From a virus, in the IMG/VR virus record IMGVR_UViG_3300042896_000405, positions 1 through 34,324 of that record: a DNA stretch of 34,324 nt; one strand, 5' to 3'. The position numbers and the translations under genes are program-made. How positions within the stretch are numbered: the stretch's first letter is position 1; each line of letters opens with the position of its first letter. The notes beneath the pieces are model-generated. The model did no database searches and was not told the DNA's origin. It saw nothing but the letters and a program-made list of their open reading frames with translations. This document shows positions 16,513-25,173 of this stretch, one piece after another.

Positions 16513-18396
16513 TTATTCTCGTATTTGAGACTCATCTAATAACGAGGAATTGTCTTTCTTTACTGATATTTTTTTATCTAGATTTTCAAATAATGGTTTA
16601 TTTTTAAGCATATTTTCTAAAGCTAATGGTGAACCACCTTTAAAATTATTTCTAAGTGATTTATCTTCACCAGTATTATCTCCATTTTTCATACCTTTGT
16701 TACCTAATCTATCAGTACCAAATGCATTCTTTTGAGTTCCAATATTTGATGCTTTTTCTTCAGGACGACCTAATTTTAAATCTTCATCATATCCATCTGG
16801 TAGTGAGCCCATTCTGCTAGCTCCATATAATGTTGCTAAGTCGTGAGGTGTACCATATGATTTACCTGTTTCTAATGGATCATTACCTTCATTTTCAATT
16901 TGTTTCATTCTAAAGATACGCTTTTGATCTTCAGCTATTAAATCTCTATATTCATCAAATTGATCTTCACTTAAGTGGAATATATTATCATAAATCCAGT
17001 CTGTAGGTAAAATTTTAGTTTCAATAATACTACGAGCTAAGTCTACTTTTTCTTTCATTAAAGCAATTCTTTCTTGATCATAAATGATAGAAGGAGTAGT
17101 TAATGATAATTCAAAGTTAGTTAATGCTTCATTTCTATATCCTTGTGTATATAAATGCACTAACGCGATTTTATACAACTCAGATAATATAATACGTTGA
17201 ATACGATCAATTGTACGAGCGAATCGAATATCCTCAGCGGCTAATGTTGCTTTACCAGTTAAATCTTTTTCATATCCCATGAATGCTTTAGGTACTTTTA
17301 AAGCAGCAAATAATTTATCTCTTAAATAAACTACATCTTCAATTGCTGTATAATCCATACCTTTAGTAGGTTCAATCTTAGTAGCACTATCATTACCTCT
17401 TACTGGTATATAGAAGTCTTCTAAAATATTTTGTTGGTTATACTTCATGTTATACTCACCACTTTGAGGATCAATAAATGGAGTTTTCTTCATTGTATTG
17501 ATAGTCTTCTGCATAAAGTTTTCTACCTCATTTGGTGGAATAGAACCAACGTTAATATAGAAAATACGTTTTTCTGGGGCGCGAACAATACGGTGGATCA
17601 ACATTGCGTCTTCCATTAAGATGTATTGTTTGTATAATTTACGAGCAGGCTCTAAATATGATCTTCCATATGGTAAATAGTTCACATCAGTAATTAATCT
17701 GAAGTGAGCCATTTCATAGTTGTCAAAATAAATATTTTTGTCTTCTTTTCTAGATGATTGAGTACCTTGACCTCCAATACCGTAATAACCTGATCCACCC
17801 GCATAACCATCAGGAGAGAAAGCAAATCTTATTTCAGCTGGTTTTTTAGGATCGTAGTTTTCTTGTCTTTCAATGTGGTAGGCAGTGTAAGGTATAACAT
17901 TATATACACCAAATTTTTCAGCAATTTCTAATTTTAAGAAGAAATCACCATACTTACACATTTGACGAATCCAAGACCATAGATTAAACTCAATGTTTAA
18001 TACATCATAGAATAAATTATATAAAATCTTTTGTGTATCTTCATCACTACTTCTAATTTGGAGTACTTCTCCCATATCATTTTTAAGAGTGCTCTCATCA
18101 GCTATAATATCTAAAGCAGAAGAAATGATTGCATCTGTATCCATAGCATCATAATCAGAATAAATCTGAGTGCGAAGATATTTCCAGTTAATGTTTAGTT
18201 GAGCACCATAAAGTGAGGTACTATTACTTGAATATATACGATTGTATCTGTCAACTAAAGAGTTTGTTTGATATTCACCTGTCATCTGGATGCTGTTAAC
18301 ATCCATTACTTTTAATTCATTTCCTCCAGCATTTCTGATTATTACATCAGTTGCAAATAATCGCTGTAGACGTGAAAATACACTAGTATCTGCCAT
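16513..18396 (-). CDS. 20: Portal protein, gp20-like
   Basis: This 627-residue portal forms the dodecameric ring through which DNA is packaged. Family landmarks are DYDAMDTDAIISSALDIIAD at about residue 77-96, EFNLWSWIRQMCKYGDFFLK at about 136-155, and IHRIVRAPEKRIFYINVGSI near 260. VPKAFMGYEKDLTGKATLA appears near 360-380. These match T4 gp20 in order. It is longer than T4 gp20 (524 residues). The extra length is a low-complexity C-terminal tail after about residue 520, rich in Gly, Asn and Lys. It lies directly after the terminase gene with its own promoter-like element. Confidence 0.95.
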   Translation of the reverse strand: MADTSVFSRLQRLFATDVIIRNAGGNELKVMDVNSIQMTGEYQTNSLVDRYNRIYSSNSTSLYGAQLNINWKYLRTQIYSDYDAMDTDAIISSALDIIADESTLKNDMGEVLQIRSSDEDTQKILYNLFYDVLNIEFNLWSWIRQMCKYGDFFLKLEIAEKFGVYNVIPYTAYHIERQENYDPKKPAEIRFAFSPDGYAGGSGYYGIGGQGTQSSRKEDKNIYFDNYEMAHFRLITDVNYLPYGRSYLEPARKLYKQYILMEDAMLIHRIVRAPEKRIFYINVGSIPPNEVENFMQKTINTMKKTPFIDPQSGEYNMKYNQQNILEDFYIPVRGNDSATKIEPTKGMDYTAIEDVVYLRDKLFAALKVPKAFMGYEKDLTGKATLAAEDIRFARTIDRIQRIILSELYKIALVHLYTQGYRNEALTNFELSLTTPSIIYDQERIALMKEKVDLARSIIETKILPTDWIYDNIFHLSEDQFDEYRDLIAEDQKRIFRMKQIENEGNDPLETGKSYGTPHDLATLYGASRMGSLPDGYDEDLKLGRPEEKASNIGTQKNAFGTDRLGNKGMKNGDNTGEDKSLRNNFKGGSPLALENMLKNKPLFENLDKKISVKKDNSSLLDESQIRE

Positions 18397-18413
18397 TTTA
18401 TATTAAATTATAC

Positions 18414-18423
18414 CAATAAATAT
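18414..18423 (-). promoter_or_regulatory. Promoter-like ATATTTATTG element before portal gene
   Basis: The coding strand reads ATATTTATTG, 17 nt before the ATG at 18396. Its first base is the last base of the terminase TAA. It is the weakest match in the main class. Confidence 0.5.
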
Positions 18424-19994
18424 TATAGTAACCAGCTAATGTCCTCATCGCCGTGACCATAGTTTATTTTGTATGGGTTATTATATGTATTTGGGCTATA
18501 AACCCCTTGAGAATTTGGTTTTACATTTGATATATTTGCTAACATAGCGCGAGCTAAATCAACTCCTTGTGATTTAAATTTAAGAGCTGTGTCTCTTATA
18601 TACATTGCTGTTCCAAAACTCATAACTAAATCATCATTGTATCCGGATTGTGCTTCTGCTTTACCATTTTTCCAAATAAATACTTTCATTTCTTCAACTA
18701 ATCGTTTAGATTGTATGATAACACTTTTATCTCCAATATATTCTCTAAATTTATTAATAACTAGTGGTCTAGTTCTTAAATTCATTGTAAAACCAGGTAC
18801 CATTTTTGATGGATCATCTAGTTTTTCTAAATAAGATTCAGCATTTATTGCTTCAGTTTTAGGAGAGAAATATAAATTTTTATATCCTCTTTCTTGAATT
18901 GCATCTAAAGTTGCCCATCCTATATTATTATTTTCAACAACTAACAATGCTTCATTGTATTCTGTTGCTATACCAACTAATAGATAACCAAATTCTTTTG
19001 GTGATAATTGACCTTTATACTCAGCTACCTGTGTGTTAGTATCAATATCTATTATATGGAATGCTGAAAAGTCTTTACTGTCTCCTCGAGCAACGTCAGC
19101 TACAACCATATAACTACGGCTATAATCTGCTGGTTCCCATATCCATAAGTTACGGTCTACTCCTCGTCTCTCCAAAGGATCTTTAACATAAGTTGACATT
19201 ATAAAGTCAATATATTCAGGATAAAATACAACATCACCTGATGTATTAAAGTCACAGTCACATTCTTGAGCAGCTAATCTTGGGTCACCTAGTAATTCGT
19301 CTTGTTTTTTTCTCCAGTTTTCATCTCGTTCAGGATGAACATACCAAGGTAATTTAATTGGTAGGAACTGATTTTCACCTGCTTCTGCTCTAACCCAGGT
19401 TTGATGGAACCAGTTACCAGTACCATATGGGGTAGATAATACAATTGCTCCTCCTCCAGTAGCTAAGGTTTGTTGAGCAGAAGCCCATATTTCACCAATA
19501 CCATCAATAAATGCTGCCTCATCTATAATAAGAAGTGAAACAGCTTCAGATCGTCCTGCGTCACCTGCTGCTGATACTGCTTTAACTTGCGAACCATTAC
19601 TTAATCGTAATGTTAGTTTATTATTTTCTTCAGCTGGTATTTTTAGCCATGATGGTAGATTTTCAAACATGAATTTAACTTTCGTTACCATGTTTTTAGC
19701 TGTTTCTTGTTTAGTAGCTATACATAAAATATTTTTATCTTTATGGAATAACATTAACCATAATGAATAACCTGCTACTAAAGTTGAGATACCTAACTGT
19801 CTTGATTTAAGTATTATATCATATGGATTGTCTTTCCATAAATTAAGTACTTTATCTTGGAATGGGTATAGATTAAATAATACTCTACCACGTTGTGGAT
19901 GTTGGATATAACAGTATTTACGCATAAAGTGCGCCGGGTCTTGAGCGCACTTTAAGTATTCTTCTCTAATAATTTGTTTTAAATCTTGACTCAT
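18423..19994 (-). CDS. 17: Terminase large subunit, gp17-like
   Basis: This 523-residue packaging motor and nuclease pumps DNA into the prohead and cuts it. The ATPase domain carries a Walker A variant, KSRQLGIST, at 63-71. Walker B LLIIDEAAF is at 154-162 with Glu159 as catalytic Glu, and the coupling motif STPYGTGN at 187-194. The nuclease domain has VVADVARGDSKDFSAF at 297-312 (Asp300). It also has VVENNNIGW at 352-360 (Glu354) and GYNDDLVMSF at 451-460 (Asp454/455), a triad like T4 D401, E458 and D542. It is shorter than T4 gp17 (610 residues). A promoter-like element lies 17 nt upstream. No small terminase is seen in the window. Confidence 0.96.
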   Translation of the reverse strand: MSQDLKQIIREEYLKCAQDPAHFMRKYCYIQHPQRGRVLFNLYPFQDKVLNLWKDNPYDIILKSRQLGISTLVAGYSLWLMLFHKDKNILCIATKQETAKNMVTKVKFMFENLPSWLKIPAEENNKLTLRLSNGSQVKAVSAAGDAGRSEAVSLLIIDEAAFIDGIGEIWASAQQTLATGGGAIVLSTPYGTGNWFHQTWVRAEAGENQFLPIKLPWYVHPERDENWRKKQDELLGDPRLAAQECDCDFNTSGDVVFYPEYIDFIMSTYVKDPLERRGVDRNLWIWEPADYSRSYMVVADVARGDSKDFSAFHIIDIDTNTQVAEYKGQLSPKEFGYLLVGIATEYNEALLVVENNNIGWATLDAIQERGYKNLYFSPKTEAINAESYLEKLDDPSKMVPGFTMNLRTRPLVINKFREYIGDKSVIIQSKRLVEEMKVFIWKNGKAEAQSGYNDDLVMSFGTAMYIRDTALKFKSQGVDLARAMLANISNVKPNSQGVYSPNTYNNPYKINYGHGDEDISWLL

Positions 19995-20011
19995 AAAACC
20001 TTAAGTTTTGT

Positions 20012-20021
20012 ATATAAATAT
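20012..20021 (-). promoter_or_regulatory. Promoter-like ATATTTATAT element before terminase gene
   Basis: The coding strand reads ATATTTATAT, 17 nt before the ATG at 19994. Confidence 0.6.
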
Positions 20022-20022
20022 A

Positions 20023-20553
20023 TCAAAAACCTAGGTAATGTTTAATCTGATCAATACGTTGTTCAGTAGTGCCTGATATGATACCAAAGTTTTGAATATG
20101 GTTTAAATTGTCAGTAATAGTACTTTTAATTGTTAAATCAATTAACTCACGATATTCAGCATTAGTTTCTCTAACTCCATTATCTTCAATATCTACTCCA
20201 ATAGGAGATACATAAAATATATAATCATATTCCCAAATAAATGGAGCAGCATACTCAACAAATGATGTTTTATCTTCATTATGAATTGATTGAGCACATT
20301 TAGCAAATGAAATAACATCAATCACTGTTCTATCAGTAATAACGTTTTCTCTCATCAATTCAGAACAACGTTCAGCTAAGAATATTGTTTGACCTTTTAA
20401 TGTACTATCAGTATTTAATGGAATACCTAAATCACGTAAATATTTACTACGTTCAGTAGCAAAATAATAATCTTTAAATTCAGGTAATTCTTTTAAAGCA
20501 TGTACGAGTGTACTTTTTCCAACACTCATTGTTCCTGTTAATCCTATCTTCAT
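20023..20553 (-). CDS. P-loop ATPase/kinase, AAA_28 / NadR-like
   Basis: This 176-residue protein has a P-loop, GTMSVGKS, at 7-14 and a lid region typical of small-molecule kinases. ENVITDRTVIDVISFAKCA near 70-88 resembles the DR motif with the conserved Asp-Arg of AAA_28/NadR-type kinases, and YDYIFYVSP follows as a strand. It might phosphorylate a nucleoside, nucleotide or nicotinamide riboside, but the substrate cannot be read from sequence. The gene lies between a terminator (upstream in transcription) and the terminase gene, and no ATATTTATAA element precedes it. Its promoter is not recognised. Confidence 0.75.
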   Translation of the reverse strand: MKIGLTGTMSVGKSTLVHALKELPEFKDYYFATERSKYLRDLGIPLNTDSTLKGQTIFLAERCSELMRENVITDRTVIDVISFAKCAQSIHNEDKTSFVEYAAPFIWEYDYIFYVSPIGVDIEDNGVRETNAEYRELIDLTIKSTITDNLNHIQNFGIISGTTEQRIDQIKHYLGF

Positions 20554-20567
20554 ACTTATAATGTAAT

Positions 20568-20590
20568 AAAAAAGCTTGCATTTGCAAGCC
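20568..20590 (-). terminator. Intrinsic terminator after MORN-like gene
   Basis: On the coding strand GCTTGC (20584-20589) pairs with GCAAGC (20574-20579) around AAAT. TTTTTTATT follows. Confidence 0.85.
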
Positions 20591-20594
20591 TAAT

Positions 20595-20831
20595 TTAAAA
20601 TCTTTGTTTTGCAACACCACTTTTATACCATGGTAAGCCATCACCTGATCTTTTAGCTTTTTTCCAGCTGTCTTTAGTGTGCTCAAAACCATTAATAAAA
20701 TACTCTTCTTTACCATCTGGGTGGATCACAGCTGGTCCTTCCCAGTTATGTAATTTGCCGTCTTTCATGTAACGTACTGTACCATCTGTTGATGTATACT
20801 TTTTAACTTGTAATGTTGGATCTACTCCCAT
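20595..20831 (-). CDS. Small MORN-like repeat protein
   Basis: This 78-residue protein has the pattern RYMKDGKLHNWEGPAVIHPD and then GKEEYFINGFEHT. It matches the GxLHRxDGPAV-xxDG-xxYYINGxxH repeats of phage and bacterial MORN-like proteins. Such repeats form small beta-hairpins, and their function in phages is unknown. It is short enough to hold one to two repeats. The end, GLPWYKSGVAKQRF, is not recognised. It is preceded by the second promoter-like form at 20 nt and followed by a strong terminator, so it is a single-gene unit. Confidence 0.7.
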   Translation of the reverse strand: MGVDPTLQVKKYTSTDGTVRYMKDGKLHNWEGPAVIHPDGKEEYFINGFEHTKDSWKKAKRSGDGLPWYKSGVAKQRF

Positions 20832-20851
20832 ATGTTTTATTTTTTATATAC

Positions 20852-20861
20852 TAAATATAAC
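20852..20861 (-). promoter_or_regulatory. Variant promoter-like GTTATATTTA element (MORN-like gene)
   Basis: The coding strand reads GTTATATTTA, 20 nt before the ATG at 20831. Two further copies precede the MoxR and VWA genes at nearly the same distance. Confidence 0.5.
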
Positions 20862-20890
20862 ATCAAAATCCTGGGTAGCCAAACATTAGG

Positions 20891-21130
20891 TTATATATTT
20901 TCTAGGTATTTTAGGAAATCTTTGTACACAACTCGATAAGCGGGTCGTGGATCTTTTTTAGCCTCACGTAATAATTGTATTACATCTTGTTCTGATTCAG
21001 TTAATAATGTTTTAAATTCAGATAAAGCTATTTCGCTAATAACTAAATTATCACCCTCACCACCATAATCTTCTAAATCATTAAGATATAACTGTATATA
21101 TTCGTTTAGTTTATTTTTTGAATGCTTCAT
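20891..21130 (-). CDS. Small acidic protein, unknown
   Basis: This 79-residue protein is helical and acidic (LNEYIQLYLNDLEDYGGEGD) and ends in a Lys/Arg/Tyr-rich segment, AYRVVYKDFLKYLENI. No motif is recognised. It overlaps the 3' end of the DUF6884-like gene by 20 nt, so the two are probably translated from one mRNA. The overlap and the absence of a better frame support it as a real gene, but with modest confidence. Confidence 0.5.
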   Translation of the reverse strand: MKHSKNKLNEYIQLYLNDLEDYGGEGDNLVISEIALSEFKTLLTESEQDVIQLLREAKKDPRPAYRVVYKDFLKYLENI

Positions 21131-21593
21131 AAATAAGTTTCTTAAATTTAGATACTACTTCTTTTATTTTCTTGATTTGACTGTTTAGCCACTGTAAACG
21201 TTCTCCCATTCTACGTCCATCCATTGGTTTTTCAATGTTATCTTCGGGAATATACTTAGTTAATGGCTTCATATATTCACTTCCGGTTAAGAATATGAAA
21301 CGGTCTTTATCCACATTTATACCATGAGATTTCATCTGCTTAATTGTTTCTTCACCCCATTTTTCTTTTTCATCTTTAGGCATTTCCTTTAATGTTTTAT
21401 CATATGGTGCTAATTCTTTAGTTAAAGGAACTAAATGATGTTTAGCAGATAATATAAACATTTTATCTGGTTTGAGTGATTTACCGTATTCTAATGTTTT
21501 TTGAAACATTGGAGAAGCGGAATACAGCTCCTGAGCAGGAGCCGTATGGTCTAATTTTGATTTTGTACAACTTAAAAGTACTACTTTAGCCAT
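21111..21593 (-). CDS. DUF6884 / YaaA-like protein
   Basis: This 160-residue protein has the N-terminal motif VVLLSCTKSKLDH (residues 4-16), then AQELYSASPMFQKTLEYGK and MFILSAKHHLVPL. These features resemble phage DUF6884 proteins and the related YaaA/TGT-associated families, where a Cys near the N-terminus and the SAKHHLV strand are conserved. The fold probably binds a nucleobase or nucleic acid, but the activity is unknown. The C-terminal 40 residues are Lys-rich helix. A promoter-like element lies 13 nt upstream, sharing its first base with the stop of the 21616-22725 gene. Confidence 0.75.
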   Translation of the reverse strand: MAKVVLLSCTKSKLDHTAPAQELYSASPMFQKTLEYGKSLKPDKMFILSAKHHLVPLTKELAPYDKTLKEMPKDEKEKWGEETIKQMKSHGINVDKDRFIFLTGSEYMKPLTKYIPEDNIEKPMDGRRMGERLQWLNSQIKKIKEVVSKFKKLIYEAFKK

Positions 21594-21606
21594 TAATATC
21601 GTTTAT

Positions 21607-21616
21607 GTATAAATAT
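21607..21616 (-). promoter_or_regulatory. Promoter-like ATATTTATAC element before DUF6884-like gene
   Basis: The coding strand reads ATATTTATAC, 13 nt before the ATG at 21593. Its first base overlaps the preceding TAA. Confidence 0.55.
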
Positions 21617-22725
21617 TAAGCTAAGATTATCTCTTTAATTACTTCTTTTTTAGCTAAGTCATTTATGCGATAAATTAAACAAGGCATTAATTGTGGAATT
21701 AATTCAGGACATTTAGCACTAAAATGTGTTAATAATGACTCAAATGCTGGGACGTATCCTCTATATTGGATATTCATCCCTAATTTCTTGTTGTCTAATG
21801 CTTTTTTAACTAAGTTGTAGTTTTTATTACCACTTGTTTTACGTAAATCAGGAAACATATTATATAAAGCTATAATATAGGCTTTTGAGGCTTCAAACTC
21901 ACAGTTAGCAATAATTTCTTTCGCTACTTCCCAATTACCAATATCAGAACTTTTTAACATCCCATATAAATTTTGGAACACATCAAAGTCAATAACTAAT
22001 CCTTTATTAATATCTTCATTTACATTTGAATCAAGAACAACTTTTAAATTATGTTTCTCAACATTGTCTAATAGATTAATATAAAACTCTAAACTATCAA
22101 ATGCTTTTTTAGAACCATGTGATCCTTCAAGTCTAATTCCTCTATGTATTGTAGCTTTATCTTTAACAGTTTGGAAATGTGGAATTTTAGCACATATATC
22201 TTTATATTCATCTATTGATACACAATAATGAGTAATATGTTTTTTTCCTTTTATAGTTATATCATTCCATCTATTTCCCATTGGATTGATATGTTTTTTA
22301 AATTTAGGATCTTTTACTAAAACATCTATTGGAAATATTAAATAATCAGTTATATGATTAATTTTATTTGTTCTTGTTTTATAATCCCATACTGTAATAT
22401 TATGGTAATGATTTTCAATAAATTCTTTATTAATAATTAGAGTATCTAATTTTTCAAGTTTACGAGCAGTAGTTATATTTAATTTATTTTCTTCAATATA
22501 ATTTTTAAGTTTATACGCAGGTAATTCAGATAATGGAGTAACATAGACTGTACTATTATCAGTTAGTTTATTGTCTTTTATTTCGTTTAAGAAATTTTTA
22601 ATTTTAGTTTGATAATCTTCAGGTATAATACCCCCTATTAAATTGTAACCTACATTAAATATTTCGATACGGTGAGGGTGACCAGAATTAACAGTTGTTA
22701 AATGTCCTATATTTTGATTTTTCAT
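21616..22725 (-). CDS. Unknown protein linked to MoxR/VWA pair
   Basis: This 369-residue protein is not recognised. It has a beta-rich N-terminal half (IEIFNVGYNLIGGIIPED, then STVYVTPLSELPAYKL). A Lys-rich central region follows, and then a helical C-terminal half with DIGNWEVAKEIIANCEFEAS and LKSSDIGNW that looks like repeat-type helices. There is no signal peptide, membrane segment, Walker or metal motif. It starts 2 nt after the MoxR gene, so its translation is probably coupled to that gene, and I infer that it works with the MoxR/VWA pair as a substrate adaptor or target. Confidence 0.6.
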   Translation of the reverse strand: MKNQNIGHLTTVNSGHPHRIEIFNVGYNLIGGIIPEDYQTKIKNFLNEIKDNKLTDNSTVYVTPLSELPAYKLKNYIEENKLNITTARKLEKLDTLIINKEFIENHYHNITVWDYKTRTNKINHITDYLIFPIDVLVKDPKFKKHINPMGNRWNDITIKGKKHITHYCVSIDEYKDICAKIPHFQTVKDKATIHRGIRLEGSHGSKKAFDSLEFYINLLDNVEKHNLKVVLDSNVNEDINKGLVIDFDVFQNLYGMLKSSDIGNWEVAKEIIANCEFEASKAYIIALYNMFPDLRKTSGNKNYNLVKKALDNKKLGMNIQYRGYVPAFESLLTHFSAKCPELIPQLMPCLIYRINDLAKKEVIKEIILA

Positions 22726-22727
22726 AA

Positions 22728-23921
22728 TTACTTAGTTAAAAATTGAATTAAAGTTTTATTTAACATTAATGATTTGAATTTGCTTGGTTCACCATTATAG
22801 ATTGATTTTACAATTTTATATTTTAAATCCATAGCAAACAAATCTTCATTCATTAAAAACGCTAAACGATCAATATATGGTTTTTCAACCTTATTATTTT
22901 TAGCATAATATGAGCTAAAGTTAATAATACGAGTTGATAATATTGATGCTAAATCTGCTCTGTATTTATCACCCTTACCAACAATACCTTTTAAAGTATT
23001 TAAAACATACTCTTCACTATCATGAGTCATAATAGTTTCTGGTGAGATAATCTTATCTAATTTATTATTGATAAACATTGTGAACATAGTTGTGAATTCA
23101 CTACCAACACTACCCTCACCAATCATTTGAATTAAACCTAACTCACTATCAAATGAATTTAATGATGAGATTGAATTAAAGAATGTTGTAATACTTCTTG
23201 AGTTAGTATTTGTTGATACTAGTTCTGGGTGTTTGAGTAAGAAGTTAATACATCTACTATCTATTGTAGCATCTTCAGCCCACTCACTCCAACAATTAAT
23301 ATCAAATTTAAGATTAACTGTGATGAATCGTGTTTTTTGAGCGTTATCAATACTATTAACTAAATAGTCTCCATTATCAGGATTACTTGTTAATATGATA
23401 TGCCAATCTTTAGGTAATGTCCAACTAATATATTGTTGTCTATCAATTAACTCCATAACAGCTTGAATAAACCTAACGTCAGCGCGATTCCAGTCATCTA
23501 ATAATAAGATACCTCCATTAGTTTTACCACTAATCCATTCAGGTGGACAATAACTCATACGATTTAGACCTGTAAATTTGTAACCTTGTTTAGTGTACTC
23601 TTCTACTGCGTGTTCATCAATCCATAAACAGTCATTATCAGTTTTACATACTTCAAATTGACGAATTGGAAAACCTACTAAGTCACCTAACTCCTCAATT
23701 TGAGCTAAGTTCAACTTAACAAAGTTTAGATCCGTTTCTTTGGCTAATTGTAAAATTGTTGATGTTTTACCAATACCAGAGTCACCAACTACCTCAACGG
23801 CTACAGGTAACTTACCATTTGATTGTAAATAACGATTGTTATTTATAATGTGTTTTAAAAATTGTTTTGCCTCTTTAATGTTTAGAGACACTTCAGTGTG
23901 TTTTGTTTTTTGTTTTGCCAT
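22728..23921 (-). CDS. MoxR-family AAA+ ATPase
   Basis: This 397-residue AAA+ ATPase of the MoxR group is a chaperone-like enzyme that usually pairs with a VWA protein. The Walker A motif GDSGIGKT is at 46-53, Walker B GGILLLDDWNRA at 136-147, and the sensor-1 strand WHIILTSNPDNGDY at 173-186. NAQKTRFITV follows and may hold the arginine-finger region. An unusual feature is DDW in place of the common DEIN of the Walker B. The C-terminal half is helical lid sequence. It is preceded by a variant promoter-like element 20 nt upstream and by the VWA gene, and it leads the 21616-22725 gene by 2 nt. Confidence 0.9.
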   Translation of the reverse strand: MAKQKTKHTEVSLNIKEAKQFLKHIINNNRYLQSNGKLPVAVEVVGDSGIGKTSTILQLAKETDLNFVKLNLAQIEELGDLVGFPIRQFEVCKTDNDCLWIDEHAVEEYTKQGYKFTGLNRMSYCPPEWISGKTNGGILLLDDWNRADVRFIQAVMELIDRQQYISWTLPKDWHIILTSNPDNGDYLVNSIDNAQKTRFITVNLKFDINCWSEWAEDATIDSRCINFLLKHPELVSTNTNSRSITTFFNSISSLNSFDSELGLIQMIGEGSVGSEFTTMFTMFINNKLDKIISPETIMTHDSEEYVLNTLKGIVGKGDKYRADLASILSTRIINFSSYYAKNNKVEKPYIDRLAFLMNEDLFAMDLKYKIVKSIYNGEPSKFKSLMLNKTLIQFLTK

Positions 23922-23941
23922 AACCTTTATTTTATTTTAAT

Positions 23942-23951
23942 TAAATATAAC
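23942..23951 (-). promoter_or_regulatory. Variant promoter-like GTTATATTTA element (MoxR gene)
   Basis: The coding strand reads GTTATATTTA, 20 nt before the ATG at 23921. Confidence 0.5.
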
Positions 23952-23960
23952 ATTCATATC

Positions 23961-25154
23961 TTAAGAAGCCAAACTTATCTTAATTGTATGGCCCCATCCA
24001 TTTTCTTTTACTGTTTCTATATCATCACCATTTGAACATATAACCATCATCATTGGTTTAAGTGTCTTAACTTCATTTTCACCAATATATCCATCAGTTA
24101 ATATGATTAGACTGTTAAACTCTCTATGCTCGTTAAAATATGTAATAAATGGATTCATATCAGTACCACCTCTACCTGTTATTTTGTCAGGTACATCACC
24201 TTTATACTCATATACATTATGGATATCAGCATCACCTTCAGCTACAGTAATTGATACACCAGTTTTATACATGTGATTAATTTCATTAAAGAACTCAATT
24301 AAATCTTTTTCACCAACTGAACCTGATGTGTCGACTCCTACTAATATTTTCTTTTTAGTTTTAATTTTTAATGCTGGGTTTTCTTGGAAGCGTTTATTTA
24401 GTTTACGTCTTGTTTTTTTAGTATATGTTTTTGATGATGTACCACAGAATCGTCTAAAATATGACTTCCAATCATATGAAGGTTCTGTTTCTTCAAACAT
24501 ATTATCAATCCAACTTTGTAATTCTGATGGTATAAATCCTCTACCTTGATTATGTTGTGAATTAACAATTTCTTTAATTTGATGTTCAATTTGTGCTTTA
24601 GCTAATTTAGCGTCAGCTTCACTCATCCCATCAAATTCTTTCCATGTTGGATGTAAACCACCATCCATTCCTGTTAAGCTATCCATTAATGCTTGTAATG
24701 ATGGGCTTGTACCTGCGTCTAAAGCTTGCTGTAGCAACCCATAATATATTTTAGTACCAGCTTTTTCAGGTAGATTTAATTCGGGAAATGACGATAATAA
24801 TATAATATTAGGAGTTGGATAATACTCTGGTGTTAGATATTGATTAATTTCTAAATCCGCAGCTATATTATGTAATTCTTGATTGGGAAACCAGTCTCTA
24901 TCTTCTAAGTGGTTAAAACATATGTGAAGTAGTTCATGTTTTAATAAACCTATCTTCTTTTTGTCATTGTCTAATGAGTTCCAAAATTCCTCATTGATAG
25001 CTAGTTGATAATTAATGTTATTTTTAGAAACTCCAGCAGTAGGTAAATCTTTTCTTACAACTTTATTAAGAGTTGACATGAATATACCGTAGAATGGTTC
25101 ACTAAACATTAATTGCTTGCCTATTCTTGATAGGTCTTCTTGTAAATTCGCCAT
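23961..25154 (-). CDS. DUF2201-type metallopeptidase with VWA domain
   Basis: This 397-residue protein joins two parts. The N-terminal metallopeptidase-like domain has HELLHICFNH at 73-82, with His73, Glu74, His77 and His82. It is followed by LHNIAADLEINQYL, the usual third-ligand region of these proteins. The C-terminal VWA-like domain has the MIDAS motif DTSGS at 275-279, GRGGTDMNP further on, and LIILTDGYIGE. In the established DUF2201/VWA family the protein partners a MoxR ATPase, and here the MoxR gene follows after 39 nt. A variant promoter-like element lies 19 nt upstream. Whether the peptidase is active is unknown, but the HExxH is intact. Confidence 0.92.
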   Translation of the reverse strand: MANLQEDLSRIGKQLMFSEPFYGIFMSTLNKVVRKDLPTAGVSKNNINYQLAINEEFWNSLDNDKKKIGLLKHELLHICFNHLEDRDWFPNQELHNIAADLEINQYLTPEYYPTPNIILLSSFPELNLPEKAGTKIYYGLLQQALDAGTSPSLQALMDSLTGMDGGLHPTWKEFDGMSEADAKLAKAQIEHQIKEIVNSQHNQGRGFIPSELQSWIDNMFEETEPSYDWKSYFRRFCGTSSKTYTKKTRRKLNKRFQENPALKIKTKKKILVGVDTSGSVGEKDLIEFFNEINHMYKTGVSITVAEGDADIHNVYEYKGDVPDKITGRGGTDMNPFITYFNEHREFNSLIILTDGYIGENEVKTLKPMMMVICSNGDDIETVKENGWGHTIKISLAS

Positions 25155-25173
25155 AAGTATTTGTAATTATGGT

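Noticed and set aside
20480-20716. Minus-strand open frame of 78 residues
   Set aside because: It overlaps the MORN-like gene and the kinase-like gene in another frame and crosses a strong terminator.
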